DNA of 64,000 nucleotides, from contig NZ_JAPEPW010000002.1 of NCBI RefSeq assembly GCF_026339955.1, positions 1,488,001 through 1,552,000 on the forward strand. The letters are read 5' to 3'. The position numbers and the translations under genes are program-made. Positions 25,440-34,077 of this stretch are shown here, in pieces; within the stretch, counting starts at the first letter, position 1, and every line of letters begins with the position of its first letter. The DNA is from Streptomyces sp. NBC_01549. GTDB lineage: Bacteria; Actinomycetota; Actinomycetes; Streptomycetales; Streptomycetaceae. A model generated the notes under the pieces. The model did not search any database. It saw only the letters and a list, made by a program, of their open reading frames with translations, and was not told where the DNA came from.

Positions 25440-25540
25440 GACACCTCCTTAACTTGTGATCAACACGATTGCCGCGCTCTTCCCTACCCCTCCGGTTGAA
25501 TATTGATGCAGTGCGAGGATGTTGGTGGCTGTTGCGTAGC

Positions 25541-26887
25541 TCACGCTTTCCACCAGGACAGGAACGAACTCCACAGCCCGCCACGATCGTGCCGGCCCTG
25601 CGCGCCTCCTTGGTCGCCGCGCGCCGAGGTCTCCGGACGCTGCTGCGAGTCGGGCTGCCGGGTGGCCCGTGCGGGGGTGAAGCGGGCCGGAAGCGCGGCC
25701 AGCGCCCGGTTGAAGGGGCCGGGACGCCAGGTCAGACTGTCCTCGGGCACCGCCAGTTCGACATCGGGCAGCCGGTTGAAGAGGTTCTCGATGGCCGTCA
25801 CGGTGATGAGCCGGGCGGGGTCCTTGGCCGGGCAGGCATGCGGTCCCGCGCTCCACGCCAGGTGGGAGCGGTTGCTGGAGGCATGACGGGATGCCGCGAG
25901 CGCCGGGTCGGTGTTGGCGGCCGCGAAACTGACCAGGACCAGGTCGCCCGCCGCCAGCTTCTGTCCCCCGAACTCCATGTCGGCCGCCGGGTAGTGCGGC
26001 GCGTAGTTCGCCATGGGCGGGTTCTTCCACAGCGTGGTGTCGATGGCCTCGTCGATCAACCCGCCCGCCGCGTAACGGTCGTTGGTCAGCAGCAGGTGCA
26101 GGGTGTTGGAGATGAGGTTGCGCAGCGGCTCCGCGCCCGCGCCCAGGAGCAGGACGAGCTGGTGGGCCATCTCCTCGTTGGTCAGGCGCGCCTGATGCTG
26201 CATCAGCCAGGAGGTGACGTCGTCGCCGGGCCGGGACCGCTTGAGGGCCACCAGCTCGCCCACGGCCTGGCCCAGCACCTCGTTCGCCTTCTCGGCGTTC
26301 ACACCGTCGAAAATGCCGGATATACCGAAGAGGACCCGGTCGCCGATCTCCGCGGGGCAGCCGAAGAGTTCGTTGAACACGAAAAGGGGCAGCAGCTTGG
26401 CGTAGTCGTTGAGCAGATCGGCCGAACCACGGGTGTGGAACTGGGCGATGAGGTAATTGGAGACCCGCTCGGCACTCTGGCTCAGCCAATGCGAGTCGAC
26501 CCGCGCGAAACTGTCCGTGATCGCCTGCCGCAGCCGCATGTGGTCGGCCCCGTCACTGAACATGGCGTTGGGCCGGTACGCCAGAAGCGGAAGCACCGGA
26601 CTGTCCGGACTGATCACACCTTCGTTGAAATCCCGCCAACGGCGCGAGTCCTTCCGGAAGGCACCCGCGTTCTGGAGCAACTGGAGCGCCACCGAGTAAT
26701 CCGTGACCAGGGTCGCCTCGACACCGGGGGCGAGTTCCACCGGAGCGGTCGGCCCGTAGTGACGCATGTACTCGTAATAGGCTTGCGGATCGGCCGCGAA
26801 CTCCGACCCGTGCAACGGCACCGGCTCACCCGTGGCATGAGCCGGGCAGCCGGGTGGTGGCACAGGGACGGTAGATTCAGTGTTCAT
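25541..26887 (-). CDS. cvnE: Conservon-associated cytochrome P450 with degenerate motifs
   Basis: The 448-residue protein is a bacterial P450 by length and order of elements. The heme loop reads HLAWSAGPHACPAKDPARL, keeping the Cys ligand but not the usual FGxGxHxCxG. The I-helix has LLGAGAEPLRNLIS instead of AGxET. In the K-helix position IDEAIDTTLWKNPP lacks the Arg of ExxR. P450s are common fifth members of conservons. The altered I- and K-helices make its oxygenase activity uncertain; it may have a specialised or regulatory role. Overlaps the GTPase gene by 11 bases. Confidence 0.85.
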   Translation of the reverse strand: MNTESTVPVPPPGCPAHATGEPVPLHGSEFAADPQAYYEYMRHYGPTAPVELAPGVEATLVTDYSVALQLLQNAGAFRKDSRRWRDFNEGVISPDSPVLPLLAYRPNAMFSDGADHMRLRQAITDSFARVDSHWLSQSAERVSNYLIAQFHTRGSADLLNDYAKLLPLFVFNELFGCPAEIGDRVLFGISGIFDGVNAEKANEVLGQAVGELVALKRSRPGDDVTSWLMQHQARLTNEEMAHQLVLLLGAGAEPLRNLISNTLHLLLTNDRYAAGGLIDEAIDTTLWKNPPMANYAPHYPAADMEFGGQKLAAGDLVLVSFAAANTDPALAASRHASSNRSHLAWSAGPHACPAKDPARLITVTAIENLFNRLPDVELAVPEDSLTWRPGPFNRALAALPARFTPARATRQPDSQQRPETSARGDQGGAQGRHDRGGLWSSFLSWWKA

Positions 26888-27488
26888 GTTTGCTCCTAGC
26901 GGGCACGGTCCGCAAATAGTGAACGAGGGTGATCAGGGCGCTTGCTGATGAATTCTCGTCGCGAGCGTCGCAGGTGACGACCGGAGTGTCGGGGAGCAGA
27001 TCCAGCGCCTCGCGCAGCGCCTCTTCGCCACGAAGCGGCGTACCGTCGAAGTGGTTCACGGCAATGGCGTAGGCGAGTCCGTACTGCTCGATCAGGTCGA
27101 TGACGGCGAAGGAGTCCGCCAGCCGCTCGGGGTCGACCAGCACGAGCGCTCCGAGAGCGCCGCGCGCCATGTCCTCCCACATCTGCACGAACCGCTGCTG
27201 GCCCGGCGTACCGAACAGGTACAGCACGACGTGATCACTGATCGTGAGGCGCCCGAAGTCCATGGCCACCGTGGTGGTGGTCTTGCCGCGGACGCCCTTG
27301 AGGTCGTCGATGTCCTCGCCGGCCTGCGTCATCGTCTCCTCCGTGGTCAGCGGAGGAATCTCGGACATGGTCCCGACGAAGGTGGTCTTGCCCACCGCGA
27401 AGTGCCCGACGATCAGGATCTTCACGGCGGTCTGTGCCGCTCCGCCGCGGACGTAGGCCTTCTCATCCAAAACGGGCCCGGAGACCAT
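26877..27488 (-). CDS. cvnD: Conservon 1 GTPase (CvnD, ATP/GTP-binding DUF)
   Basis: The 203-residue Ras-like small GTPase has the P-loop GHFAVGKTT (residues 28-36), switch TTEETMTQAG and FGTPGQQRF (DxxG-equivalent) near residue 90. The guanine-specifying NKxD position reads NHFD. These GTPases work with CvnA-C in a eukaryote-like receptor-associated switch at the membrane. Start chosen at ATG 27488, which overlaps the CvnC gene by 26 bases as is usual for these operons. Confidence 0.9.
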   Translation of the reverse strand: MVSGPVLDEKAYVRGGAAQTAVKILIVGHFAVGKTTFVGTMSEIPPLTTEETMTQAGEDIDDLKGVRGKTTTTVAMDFGRLTISDHVVLYLFGTPGQQRFVQMWEDMARGALGALVLVDPERLADSFAVIDLIEQYGLAYAIAVNHFDGTPLRGEEALREALDLLPDTPVVTCDARDENSSASALITLVHYLRTVPARSKHEH

Positions 27489-27840
27489 CCAGCACCTCCT
27501 GAAGAATCTGCTCGTCGACCAGGCGGGCGCGCGCGACCGGTGCGCGCGTGATGAGGTATCCGCCTTCGGCGAGGGCATTGAGAAGGATCTTCACCACACC
27601 CATGGGCAGGCGCAGGTGTCCCGCGATCTCGGCGACCGAGAGGTAGCCGCCGGAGCACATCTCCAGCAGGCTCTGCTCCTCGGGGGAGAGCCGGGCCGGC
27701 CGCTGCTGGTGGTCGGCCGCCGCCGTGACCAGCGTGATCAGGGAGAACTGGTCCCCGTCGGGAAGGTCGCGGCCATTGGTGATGACGTACGGCCGCACTA
27801 ACTCCGCGGCCTCGGGCTCCTGCCGCTCGGAATCGGTCAC
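27463..27840 (-). CDS. cvnC: Conservon 1 DUF742 protein (CvnC)
   Basis: The 125-residue protein has the DUF742 order: LVRPYVITNGRD near residue 14, LITLVTAA, a winged-helix-like SVAEIAGHLRLPMGVVKILLNAL near residue 75 and EVLDGLRARFG at the end. Its partner proteins are encoded on both sides. Codon 14 is TTA (27799-27801), so translation should depend on the bldA tRNA. It overlaps the roadblock gene by 4 nt. Confidence 0.9.
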   Translation of the reverse strand: MTDSERQEPEAAELVRPYVITNGRDLPDGDQFSLITLVTAAADHQQRPARLSPEEQSLLEMCSGGYLSVAEIAGHLRLPMGVVKILLNALAEGGYLITRAPVARARLVDEQILQEVLDGLRARFG

Positions 27841-28238
27841 TGGCGTGCGCCGATGTTCTCGCGCGGCGGAGTCGTCAGCGCCTTGCCCAGCTGGCCGACG
27901 AGCTGCTGCATGCGGAAGGTGATCTCCCCCATCTCGACGTTGGGAGAGGCCGAGACCGCGAGGTACGCGCCGTCACCGGCGGAGATCAGGAAGACCCAGC
28001 CACCGTCGAACTCGACGAGCGTCTGCCGCCACTTCAGATCGGACCCGTCGCAGAAGAACCCGATCGAGCGGCTCAGCGACTGCACACCGCTCATCGCGGC
28101 GGCGACGGTGTCCGCGTGGTCCCTGCCGACCCCCTTCGAGGAGGCCATCAAGAGCCCGTCGGCGGAGACCAGGACCGCGTGCAGAGCCCCGGGAATCTCC
28201 AGGACGCCGTCAAGCATCCATGACAGATCGTTGTTCAC
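27837..28238 (-). CDS. cvnB: Conservon 1 roadblock/LC7 protein (CvnB)
   Basis: The 133-residue product is a roadblock/LC7 domain: LSWMLDGVLEIPGALHAVLVSADGLLMASSKG at the start, SRSIGFFCDGSDLKWRQTLVEFDGGWVFLISAG in the middle. Such proteins bind and regulate the partner GTPase, here CvnD. It overlaps both neighbours by 4 nt (ATGA type), tightly fixing stoichiometry with CvnA and CvnC. Confidence 0.92.
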   Translation of the reverse strand: MNNDLSWMLDGVLEIPGALHAVLVSADGLLMASSKGVGRDHADTVAAAMSGVQSLSRSIGFFCDGSDLKWRQTLVEFDGGWVFLISAGDGAYLAVSASPNVEMGEITFRMQQLVGQLGKALTTPPRENIGARQ

Positions 28239-29476
28239 GAAACCTCATGCCCTTCGCTGCTTGCGTCATGTGCGTTGCTCGTGCGGCCCGCGGGCTCCGG
28301 GTGCGCGGCTCGACCGGACTGCGTGCCGCGCTGGAAGGCACCCATGATCGAGGCGGTCTCCTCTTCGGAGCGCATCGGGGTGCCCGTGGTCATGGGGGTG
28401 CCCGTGGTCATGGGGGTGCCCGTGGTCATGGGGGCGCCCGTGGTCATGGGGGCGCCCGTGGTTTCGGAACTCGGCGGCACGATGGCCATGGCCCGCCTGC
28501 GGCGGCGCTTCGGAAGACCGTCGGCGGTCGTGGACACGGCCGCTGTGGGTTCCGGGCCGCTCGGGTTCAGCGAGGGAACAGTGCTCACAGTCTGTGCTCG
28601 CTCCTTTGGTTCCGGCATGCTGGTGAGCAGCTCGTCCGGCAGCAGCACCACCGCTCGCACACCCCCGTAGGGAGAGGTCGAGTCGACGGACACCGTGAAG
28701 CCGTAGCGCTCACAGAGCACACCGATCACGGCGAAGCCGAACTGCGGAGGATTACCGAGCCCGGAGACACCCGAGGCCCGCTCACTCGAAAGGAGTTTCG
28801 CCGCTCGGGCTTTTTCCTCCTCGTTCATGCCGACACCGGCATCGTCGACGACGATGCAGATGCCCTTGGGCACGGCACGGACATTGATCTCGACACTGGT
28901 TTCCGGTGCCGAGTAACTGGTGGCGTTGTCGAGCAGTTCGGCAAGGGCAAGAGCCACCGGTTCGACGGCCCGGTTGGTGACCGCGAAATCGACCTGCGAA
29001 AGAATCTCGACGCGCTGGAAGTGCCGGATCCTGCCCTGCGCGCTGCGGACCACGTCGTAGACCGACGCGACGTCACGCTGCCGTCCGAGCCAGCCTTCGC
29101 AGAGCACCGCGATGGACTGGGCGCGCCGCCCGAACTGCGAGTTCATGTGGTCGATCTCCAGGAGATCCTGGAGAATCACCGACTCGCCATACTTGCTCTG
29201 CAGTTTGGAAATGGCCAGCTGCTGTTCGGCGGCGAGACCCTGAAGCGTCCGCATCGCCGATTTGAGCGCGGTTCTCGTTGCTTCTTCGGCTTGCTCCTGA
29301 GCTTTCTTCACCGAGGCCGAATATTGATTCTCAAGCTCAGCATAGTGATCTCTGAGCCCTTGATTTTCCTGCCTTAAACTCCGCGCAGACCGCTTCCCAC
29401 GAATAATGGCGGTAGCTGCAAGCGGAGTACCAGCGATAAGAGCCCAGAGAGCCGGGTCCTGCATGTATTGCGTCAT
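28235..29476 (-). CDS. cvnA: Conservon 1 histidine-kinase-like ATPase (CvnA)
   Basis: The 413-residue protein has one N-terminal membrane helix (ALWALIAGTPLAATAII), a coiled coil to about residue 85, then the CvnA dimerisation segment IDHMNSQFGRRAQSIAVLCEGWLGRQRD and a HATPase_c domain with N-box LLDNATSYSAP and G1 box VDDAGVGM. The tail carries TTGxPM units encoded by 18-bp tandem repeats (28381-28466). Codon 34 is TTA (29375-29377). It is the first gene of the conservon operon and probably the sensor/ATPase part. Confidence 0.9.
   Translation of the reverse strand: MTQYMQDPALWALIAGTPLAATAIIRGKRSARSLRQENQGLRDHYAELENQYSASVKKAQEQAEEATRTALKSAMRTLQGLAAEQQLAISKLQSKYGESVILQDLLEIDHMNSQFGRRAQSIAVLCEGWLGRQRDVASVYDVVRSAQGRIRHFQRVEILSQVDFAVTNRAVEPVALALAELLDNATSYSAPETSVEINVRAVPKGICIVVDDAGVGMNEEEKARAAKLLSSERASGVSGLGNPPQFGFAVIGVLCERYGFTVSVDSTSPYGGVRAVVLLPDELLTSMPEPKERAQTVSTVPSLNPSGPEPTAAVSTTADGLPKRRRRRAMAIVPPSSETTGAPMTTGAPMTTGTPMTTGTPMTTGTPMRSEEETASIMGAFQRGTQSGRAAHPEPAGRTSNAHDASSEGHEVS
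28381..28466. repeat. 18-bp tandem repeats inside cvnA
   Basis: Four full copies and a partial fifth of TGCCCGTGGTCATGGGGG (the last two copies begin with C). They encode repeated TTG(A/T)PM on the minus strand. Copy number is likely variable between strains. Confidence 0.9.
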
Positions 29477-29791
29477 AAGACTCTCTTCAAGCGAATGACA
29501 GCCAGCTACTGAATTCCGTCAGCGCGGCGGGCCGACAGCCCACTGCGCAAGGTTTACCGTCCGGGCCGCGCAGTTGGCCAGAAGAGTGGTTTTGTGCCCG
29601 TAGCCCGCTCGGCAAGTGCGGCGATCGTATCATCGCCCCAAGTCATGACGGACCGTCAATATGGGGAGTACTTGCGAACATTGACGGGTGGTCAGTTCAA
29701 CTGTGGACAGTTCCCCTGAGGGGATATCCGATAAGGGGGCTCTGCGGCTTTCGTCAATCAGTGCCCGGAGTGGTCATCGGGCAGCGGGTCC
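29477..29791. other. Conservon 1 upstream region
   Basis: No gene. It is AT-richer than the flanks and holds an interrupted palindrome CCGTCAAT (29653-29660) / ATTGACGG (29680-29687) about 180 bases upstream of cvnA, a candidate operator. The promoter itself was not pinned down. Confidence 0.4.
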
Positions 29792-29832
29792 GAGCCCGGT
29801 GGGCGCGGGGGAACCCGCGCCCACCGGGCTCG
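29791..29832. terminator. Terminator of the ABC transporter gene
   Basis: Perfect 19-bp inverted repeat at 29791-29809 and 29814-29832 with a GGAA tetraloop, directly after the ABC transporter stop on the minus strand. Confidence 0.85.
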
Positions 29833-29835
29833 CGT

Positions 29836-31650
29836 TCAGCGCAGGTCGGCCGGCTCCTGGCTGTCGTCGAGGAAACCGCCGGACTGGTGTTGCCACAGCT
29901 TCGCGTAGGCGCCCTCCGCCGCGAGCAGTTCCTGATGCGTGCCCTGCTCGAGGATCCGTCCGCGGTCGAGGACGACGAGCCGGTCCATGGTGGCGACCGT
30001 GCTCAGTCGGTGCGCCACGACGAGCGCCGTCCGCCCCTCCATGAGTCGCCACAGCGCCTCCTGGACGAGGATCTCGCTCTCGGAGTCCAGCGCGCTGGTC
30101 GCCTCGTCGAGCAGCAGGATCGGTGCGTCGCGCAGGATCGCCCTGGCGAGTGCGACCCGCTGGCGCTGGCCACCGGACAGTTTGACCCCGCGCTCACCCA
30201 CCATGGTGTCGAAGCCGTCCGGCAGCGCGTCGGCGAACTCCGTGACATGCGCCGCCTCGGCCGCGCGGCGGATCTCCGCCTCGGTGGCCTCCGGCCGGGC
30301 GAAGGCGATGTTGTCCCGCAGTGTGCGGTGGAACATCGCCGGGTCCTGCGGTACGTAGGCCATCTGGCTGCGCAGGTCGGCCTGGCGCAGTCTGCTGATG
30401 TCCTGCCCTCCGATCAGGATGCGGCCCGAGTCGATGTCCGTCATCCGCAGCAGCAGCCGGGCGAGCGTGGTCTTGCCCCCGCCGGACCGGCCGACGAGAC
30501 CGATCTTCGCCCCGCTGGGCACCGCCAGGTCGAGTCCCTCGAAGAGCGGCTGCGCGCCCGCGTGGGCGAACGTCACCTGCTCGAAACGGACGTCGGCGGC
30601 CCGGGACAGCAGCGACTCCGGCACCTTCGGGTCGAGCACGGTCGGCGGCTTCAGCAGCAGTTCGGTGAACTGCGCGGCCTCCGTCATCGAGCTCTCCAGA
30701 CGACGGTAGATCTGGTTGAACTCGAACATGATCCGCGTCGCGTTGCTGTAGTACGTGAAGGCGACCACGACCGCCTCGACGCCGTGACTGCCGCCGCCGA
30801 GCGCGACCGCGAGCAGCAGGCCCAGCGCGTTGGTCAGCACGGACATCGGCGCGACCAGGGTGTCGATGCGCAGGTTGCCGTAGTCCCACGACCTCAGCAT
30901 GAGCCGCCTCGAGACCGCGACACGGGACCGGTGCTCGGCGGCCTCGCGCTCCTCGGCGGCGAACGCCCGGACCGTGTCCATGTTCATCAGGCTGTCGGCG
31001 ACATGGCCCGACACCCGGGCGATCGCCTCCTCGCGCTGATCGACGAGCGCCTGGCGGCGGCGGATGAGGGGCAGCACGCACAGCGCCGTCAGCGCGATCA
31101 TCGCCAGAAGTCCGACGACGAGCAGCGGTTCGTAGCGCCACAGCACCACCGCCCCGAACACCAGCGGCACGAAGCTGCCCATGACCTGGAACGTCATCGT
31201 GTCGACGAACTCCTCGAAGCGAGAGGCGAAGCTCAGCACCCGCTTGGTCAGTGACCCGGCGAAGTTGTCGTGGAAGAACGCGGCGTCCTTGGCGAACAGT
31301 TCATCCATGCCGATGACGTACAACTGCTCGATGCCGAGGGCGTCGAGGCGGTTCAGGCAGTGCAGGCCGAGGCGCCACAGTATCTCCGCGAGCAGCAGGA
31401 CACCGGCGAAGCCGAGGACGTACGGCAGCGTCGAGCCGATGGAGATACCGGCGTCGCCGGCGATCCGGCCGACGAGCTTCGCGATGATCAGCGGCGCGAT
31501 GTAGTTGATGCCGATGTTGCCGAGCGCCGGCAGCAGCATCGCGGGGGCCGTCAGCCGTCGAAGCCGGGCCAACTCCCGTCCGTAATAACGAAGGGCGAGG
31601 AGTACCGAGCCTTTGCCCGGTGTGCCCTCGCGCGATTCAGGCGTTCCCAT
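29836..31650 (-). CDS. ABC transporter, fused membrane and ATPase domains (exporter type)
   Basis: A 604-residue half-transporter. The N-terminal six-helix domain (about 20-310) contains the expected exporter helices. The ATPase domain has Walker A GRSGGGKTT near residue 400, Q-loop YVPQDPAMF, signature LSGGQRQR, Walker B ILLLDEATSALD and the H-loop VVAHRLS. It would act as a homodimer. The frame is open for a further 122 codons upstream, but family length favours the ATG at 31650. Substrate unknown; it stands alone between conservon 1 and the tRNA gene. Confidence 0.88.
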   Translation of the reverse strand: MGTPESREGTPGKGSVLLALRYYGRELARLRRLTAPAMLLPALGNIGINYIAPLIIAKLVGRIAGDAGISIGSTLPYVLGFAGVLLLAEILWRLGLHCLNRLDALGIEQLYVIGMDELFAKDAAFFHDNFAGSLTKRVLSFASRFEEFVDTMTFQVMGSFVPLVFGAVVLWRYEPLLVVGLLAMIALTALCVLPLIRRRQALVDQREEAIARVSGHVADSLMNMDTVRAFAAEEREAAEHRSRVAVSRRLMLRSWDYGNLRIDTLVAPMSVLTNALGLLLAVALGGGSHGVEAVVVAFTYYSNATRIMFEFNQIYRRLESSMTEAAQFTELLLKPPTVLDPKVPESLLSRAADVRFEQVTFAHAGAQPLFEGLDLAVPSGAKIGLVGRSGGGKTTLARLLLRMTDIDSGRILIGGQDISRLRQADLRSQMAYVPQDPAMFHRTLRDNIAFARPEATEAEIRRAAEAAHVTEFADALPDGFDTMVGERGVKLSGGQRQRVALARAILRDAPILLLDEATSALDSESEILVQEALWRLMEGRTALVVAHRLSTVATMDRLVVLDRGRILEQGTHQELLAAEGAYAKLWQHQSGGFLDDSQEPADLR

Positions 31651-32017
31651 CCCAACCCTGTGTTGTCGTGCGGCAGCCTGCCGCGTGCTTCTCCGGGGAG
31701 ATTCCGTTGCCTCGGTGGCCGTGTGGAGCTTCGGTTTCGGGTGAGTGCGCTCGCTCGGGTCGTCCTCCGGCAGCCGGGGTACGACGACGGGCCCCGCGCG
31801 GCCCGCGGCGACACCCATGTGCGAGTACGGCGGGCCAGGAATCGCAGTGTCCCGCGACGCCGCCCGCGCAGTCCAAGCGTTTTTCTCGGCCAACGGTGCG
31901 CGTCGCACGCCTGGGCGACATGGCCGAACAGGCGTGCCCTCGATGCGCCCGAGTCTCTGTTTCCGCGCGCTCGCGCGGCGCACCATGTCGTGTTCAGCAC
32001 GCTGTTCCCAGGACACG
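31651..32017. other. Region upstream of the ABC transporter gene
   Basis: About 370 bases with no gene that I can support. Open frames here lack coding character. It should contain the transporter promoter. The last bases belong to the tRNA-Pro terminator. Confidence 0.4.
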
Positions 32018-32053
32018 AAAAAGGCCGTCTCCTCGTCACCGAGAAGACGGCCT
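32018..32053 (-). terminator. Rho-independent terminator of tRNA-Pro
   Basis: Inverted repeat AGGCCGTCT (32022-32030) / AGACGGCCT (32045-32053) followed, in the minus direction, by a run of five T. It lies 18 bases downstream of the tRNA end. Confidence 0.85.
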
Positions 32054-32070
32054 CCGACCTGCTGTGAAGC

Positions 32071-32147
<77 letters not shown>

Positions 32148-32282
32148 TTGCCCGCCTGACCTGGGGTTTCCCCTGGCCGAACGTGCACGGAAACAATACC
32201 GCACTCGAGCCGATGGTCGCGCATCGGTTTATCCGGGGTCGACGGGAACCGGGGGCCGCAAGGGAAGGCTCGGAGCCGATGC

Positions 32283-32313
32283 TTGACCTGAAGCTTGCTT
32301 GAGGTTGCACGAT
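32283..32313 (+). promoter_or_regulatory. MerR/SoxR-type promoter-operator, probably leaderless transcript
   Basis: TTGACC at 32283-32288 overlaps the near-palindrome ACCTGAAGC-TT-GCTTGAGGT (32286-32305, one mismatch), close to SoxR/MerR-family boxes. A 19-base spacer, typical of MerR promoters, leads to CACGAT at 32308-32313. A start site about 7 bases on would coincide with the ATG at 32321, giving a leaderless mRNA. Confidence 0.55.
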
Positions 32314-32320
32314 CGTCGGC

Positions 32321-33025
32321 ATGACGATCATCGAGGCGGAACGACACCACCGGTACCAGGACCTGCCCCACCTGATGGGGCTGATGACCGGCGACGAGAA
32401 GCACGGCCCCGCGGCGACGTCCACGCTGGACGCGCTGTGGGTGCTCTACGACCGGGTGCTAGGGGTCGGGCCCGAGCGGGTGGACGATCCGGAGCGCGAC
32501 CGGTTCCTGCTCTCCAAGGGGCACGGGCCGATGGCCTACTACGCGGTGCTGGCGGCCAAGGGCTTCGTGCCCTTGGAGTGGCTGCCGGACTTCGGCGCGT
32601 ACGACTCACCGCTCGGGCACCACCCGGACCGGGTCCTGGTACCCGGCGCCGAGATCGGCAGCGGCTCACTGGGGCACGGGCTGCCGATCGCGGTCGGCAC
32701 CGCGCTGGGCCTGCGCGCACAGGGGCTGGACGAGCCGCGCGTGTGGGTGCTGATCGGCGACGCGGAGCTGGACGAGGGCAGCAACCACGAGGCGATCGCG
32801 TACGCCGGGCCGGCCCGTCTCGACCGGCTGCACACCGTAGTGATCGACAACTCCTCCGCCAGTCATGCCAGGCCCGGCGGTATCGCCGCCCGGTTCGAGG
32901 CCGCGGGCTGGTCCGCCCTGACCGTCGACGGCCGTGACCACGAGGCGCTGTACGCCGCCTTCACCGCACCCCACCCGGGTCGCCCGCACGTGGTCGTCGC
33001 CCGGGTCGAGCCGAAGTCCGCCTGA
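32321..33025 (+). CDS. Transketolase, N-terminal (TPP-binding) subunit
   Basis: A 234-residue thiamine-diphosphate-binding half of a split transketolase. FLLSKGHGPMAYYAVLAAKGF near residue 60, GSLGHGLPIAVGTALGLRAQG near 110 and the TPP/Mg motif GDAELDEGSNHEA through VVIDNSS near 145-175 are all present. It pairs with the C-terminal subunit 99 bases downstream. It would take part in the pentose phosphate pathway or a specialised sugar conversion. The separate main transketolase of Streptomyces is a single long chain, so this is probably an accessory enzyme. Confidence 0.88.
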   Translation: MTIIEAERHHRYQDLPHLMGLMTGDEKHGPAATSTLDALWVLYDRVLGVGPERVDDPERDRFLLSKGHGPMAYYAVLAAKGFVPLEWLPDFGAYDSPLGHHPDRVLVPGAEIGSGSLGHGLPIAVGTALGLRAQGLDEPRVWVLIGDAELDEGSNHEAIAYAGPARLDRLHTVVIDNSSASHARPGGIAARFEAAGWSALTVDGRDHEALYAAFTAPHPGRPHVVVARVEPKSA

Positions 33026-33124
33026 GGCACCCGAGGCACAGGAGGCACAGGAGGCACCTGCGCCACTCGACACTTCCCCCTCTCTCGCTCTCGTCCCGTA
33101 CGCCCCCTGAAAGGACCCCCTTCC

Positions 33125-34042
33125 ATGGACACGATGCGTGATCGTTTCGCCCCTGTCGTGACGCGGTTGCTCGACGAGGACCCGCGGGTCGCGGTCGTTC
33201 TCGCCGAGATCGGCAAGGACGGCTTCACGGACGCCCGGCGCAGGCATCCGGATCGGGTGATCAACGTCGGGATCCGCGAGCAGCTCCTGGTCGGGGCGGG
33301 CGCGGGCCTGGCCCTGACCGGCCTGCGGCCCGTCGTGCACACCTTCGCCAGCTTCCTCGTCGAGCGGCCGTTCGAGCAGGTCAAGCTGGACCTCGGGCAT
33401 CAGGACGTGGGCGCGGTGCTGGTGAGCGCGGCCGCGTCCTTCGACTGGCCCGCCGGAGGCTTCACCCACATGGCACCCGGTGACGTGGCCCTGCTCGACA
33501 CGCTGGACGGCTGGACCGTGCACGTTCCCGGCCATCCGGACGAGGCCGAGAAGCTGCTGCGGCACGCGGTCGCCGCCGGGGAGGACAAGGTGTACGTGCG
33601 GTTGTCCGCGCAGTCCAACGCACAGGGCCTGCCGGTCGACGGTGCCCGCTTCCGTACCGTGCGCGAAGGGCGCGCAGGGGTCGTCGTCGCCGTCGGACCG
33701 ATGCTCGACGCCGTCGTCGCCGCCACGGAGGGGCTCGACGTCACCGTCCTGTACGCGACCACCGTGCGGCCCTTCGACGGGGCGGCCCTGCGCCGTGCCA
33801 CAGCGGCGGCAGGCACCGACGTCGTCCTCGTCGAGCCGTATCTGGCCGGTACGTCCACGGCCGCCGCGGGCGACGCGCTCGCCGAGGTGTCCCACCGTGT
33901 CCTCGGCCTCGGCGTCGGCCGGCGTGAGCTGCGCCGGTACGGAACCATCGACGAACACCTGGCGGCGCACGGCCTCGACGCGGCGTCTCTGCGGGAGCGG
34001 ATCGGCGGCTTCCTGAGCACTTCGGGCCGGCCGCGCCCCTGA
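33125..34042 (+). CDS. Transketolase, C-terminal subunit
   Basis: The 305-residue partner has the pyrimidine-binding domain (FAPVVTRLLDEDPRVAVVLAEIGKDG; RVINVGIREQLLVGAGAGLALTGLRPVVHTFA, with the catalytic Glu in REQ near residue 55) and the C-terminal transketolase domain (VVVAVGPMLDAVVAA; LVEPYLAG). Together with the upstream subunit it should form a heterotetramer like the N/C split transketolases and DXS-like enzymes. The gap between the two genes contains repeated AGGAGGCAC units. Confidence 0.88.
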   Translation: MDTMRDRFAPVVTRLLDEDPRVAVVLAEIGKDGFTDARRRHPDRVINVGIREQLLVGAGAGLALTGLRPVVHTFASFLVERPFEQVKLDLGHQDVGAVLVSAAASFDWPAGGFTHMAPGDVALLDTLDGWTVHVPGHPDEAEKLLRHAVAAGEDKVYVRLSAQSNAQGLPVDGARFRTVREGRAGVVVAVGPMLDAVVAATEGLDVTVLYATTVRPFDGAALRRATAAAGTDVVLVEPYLAGTSTAAAGDALAEVSHRVLGLGVGRRELRRYGTIDEHLAAHGLDAASLRERIGGFLSTSGRPRP

Positions 34043-34077
34043 ATCCGCCCCCGCGCTCCCTCGCGCGGATACGCGTG

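Noticed and set aside
28381..28466. Short direct repeats resembling a CRISPR array
   Set aside because: Units are contiguous with no spacers and lie in frame within cvnA.
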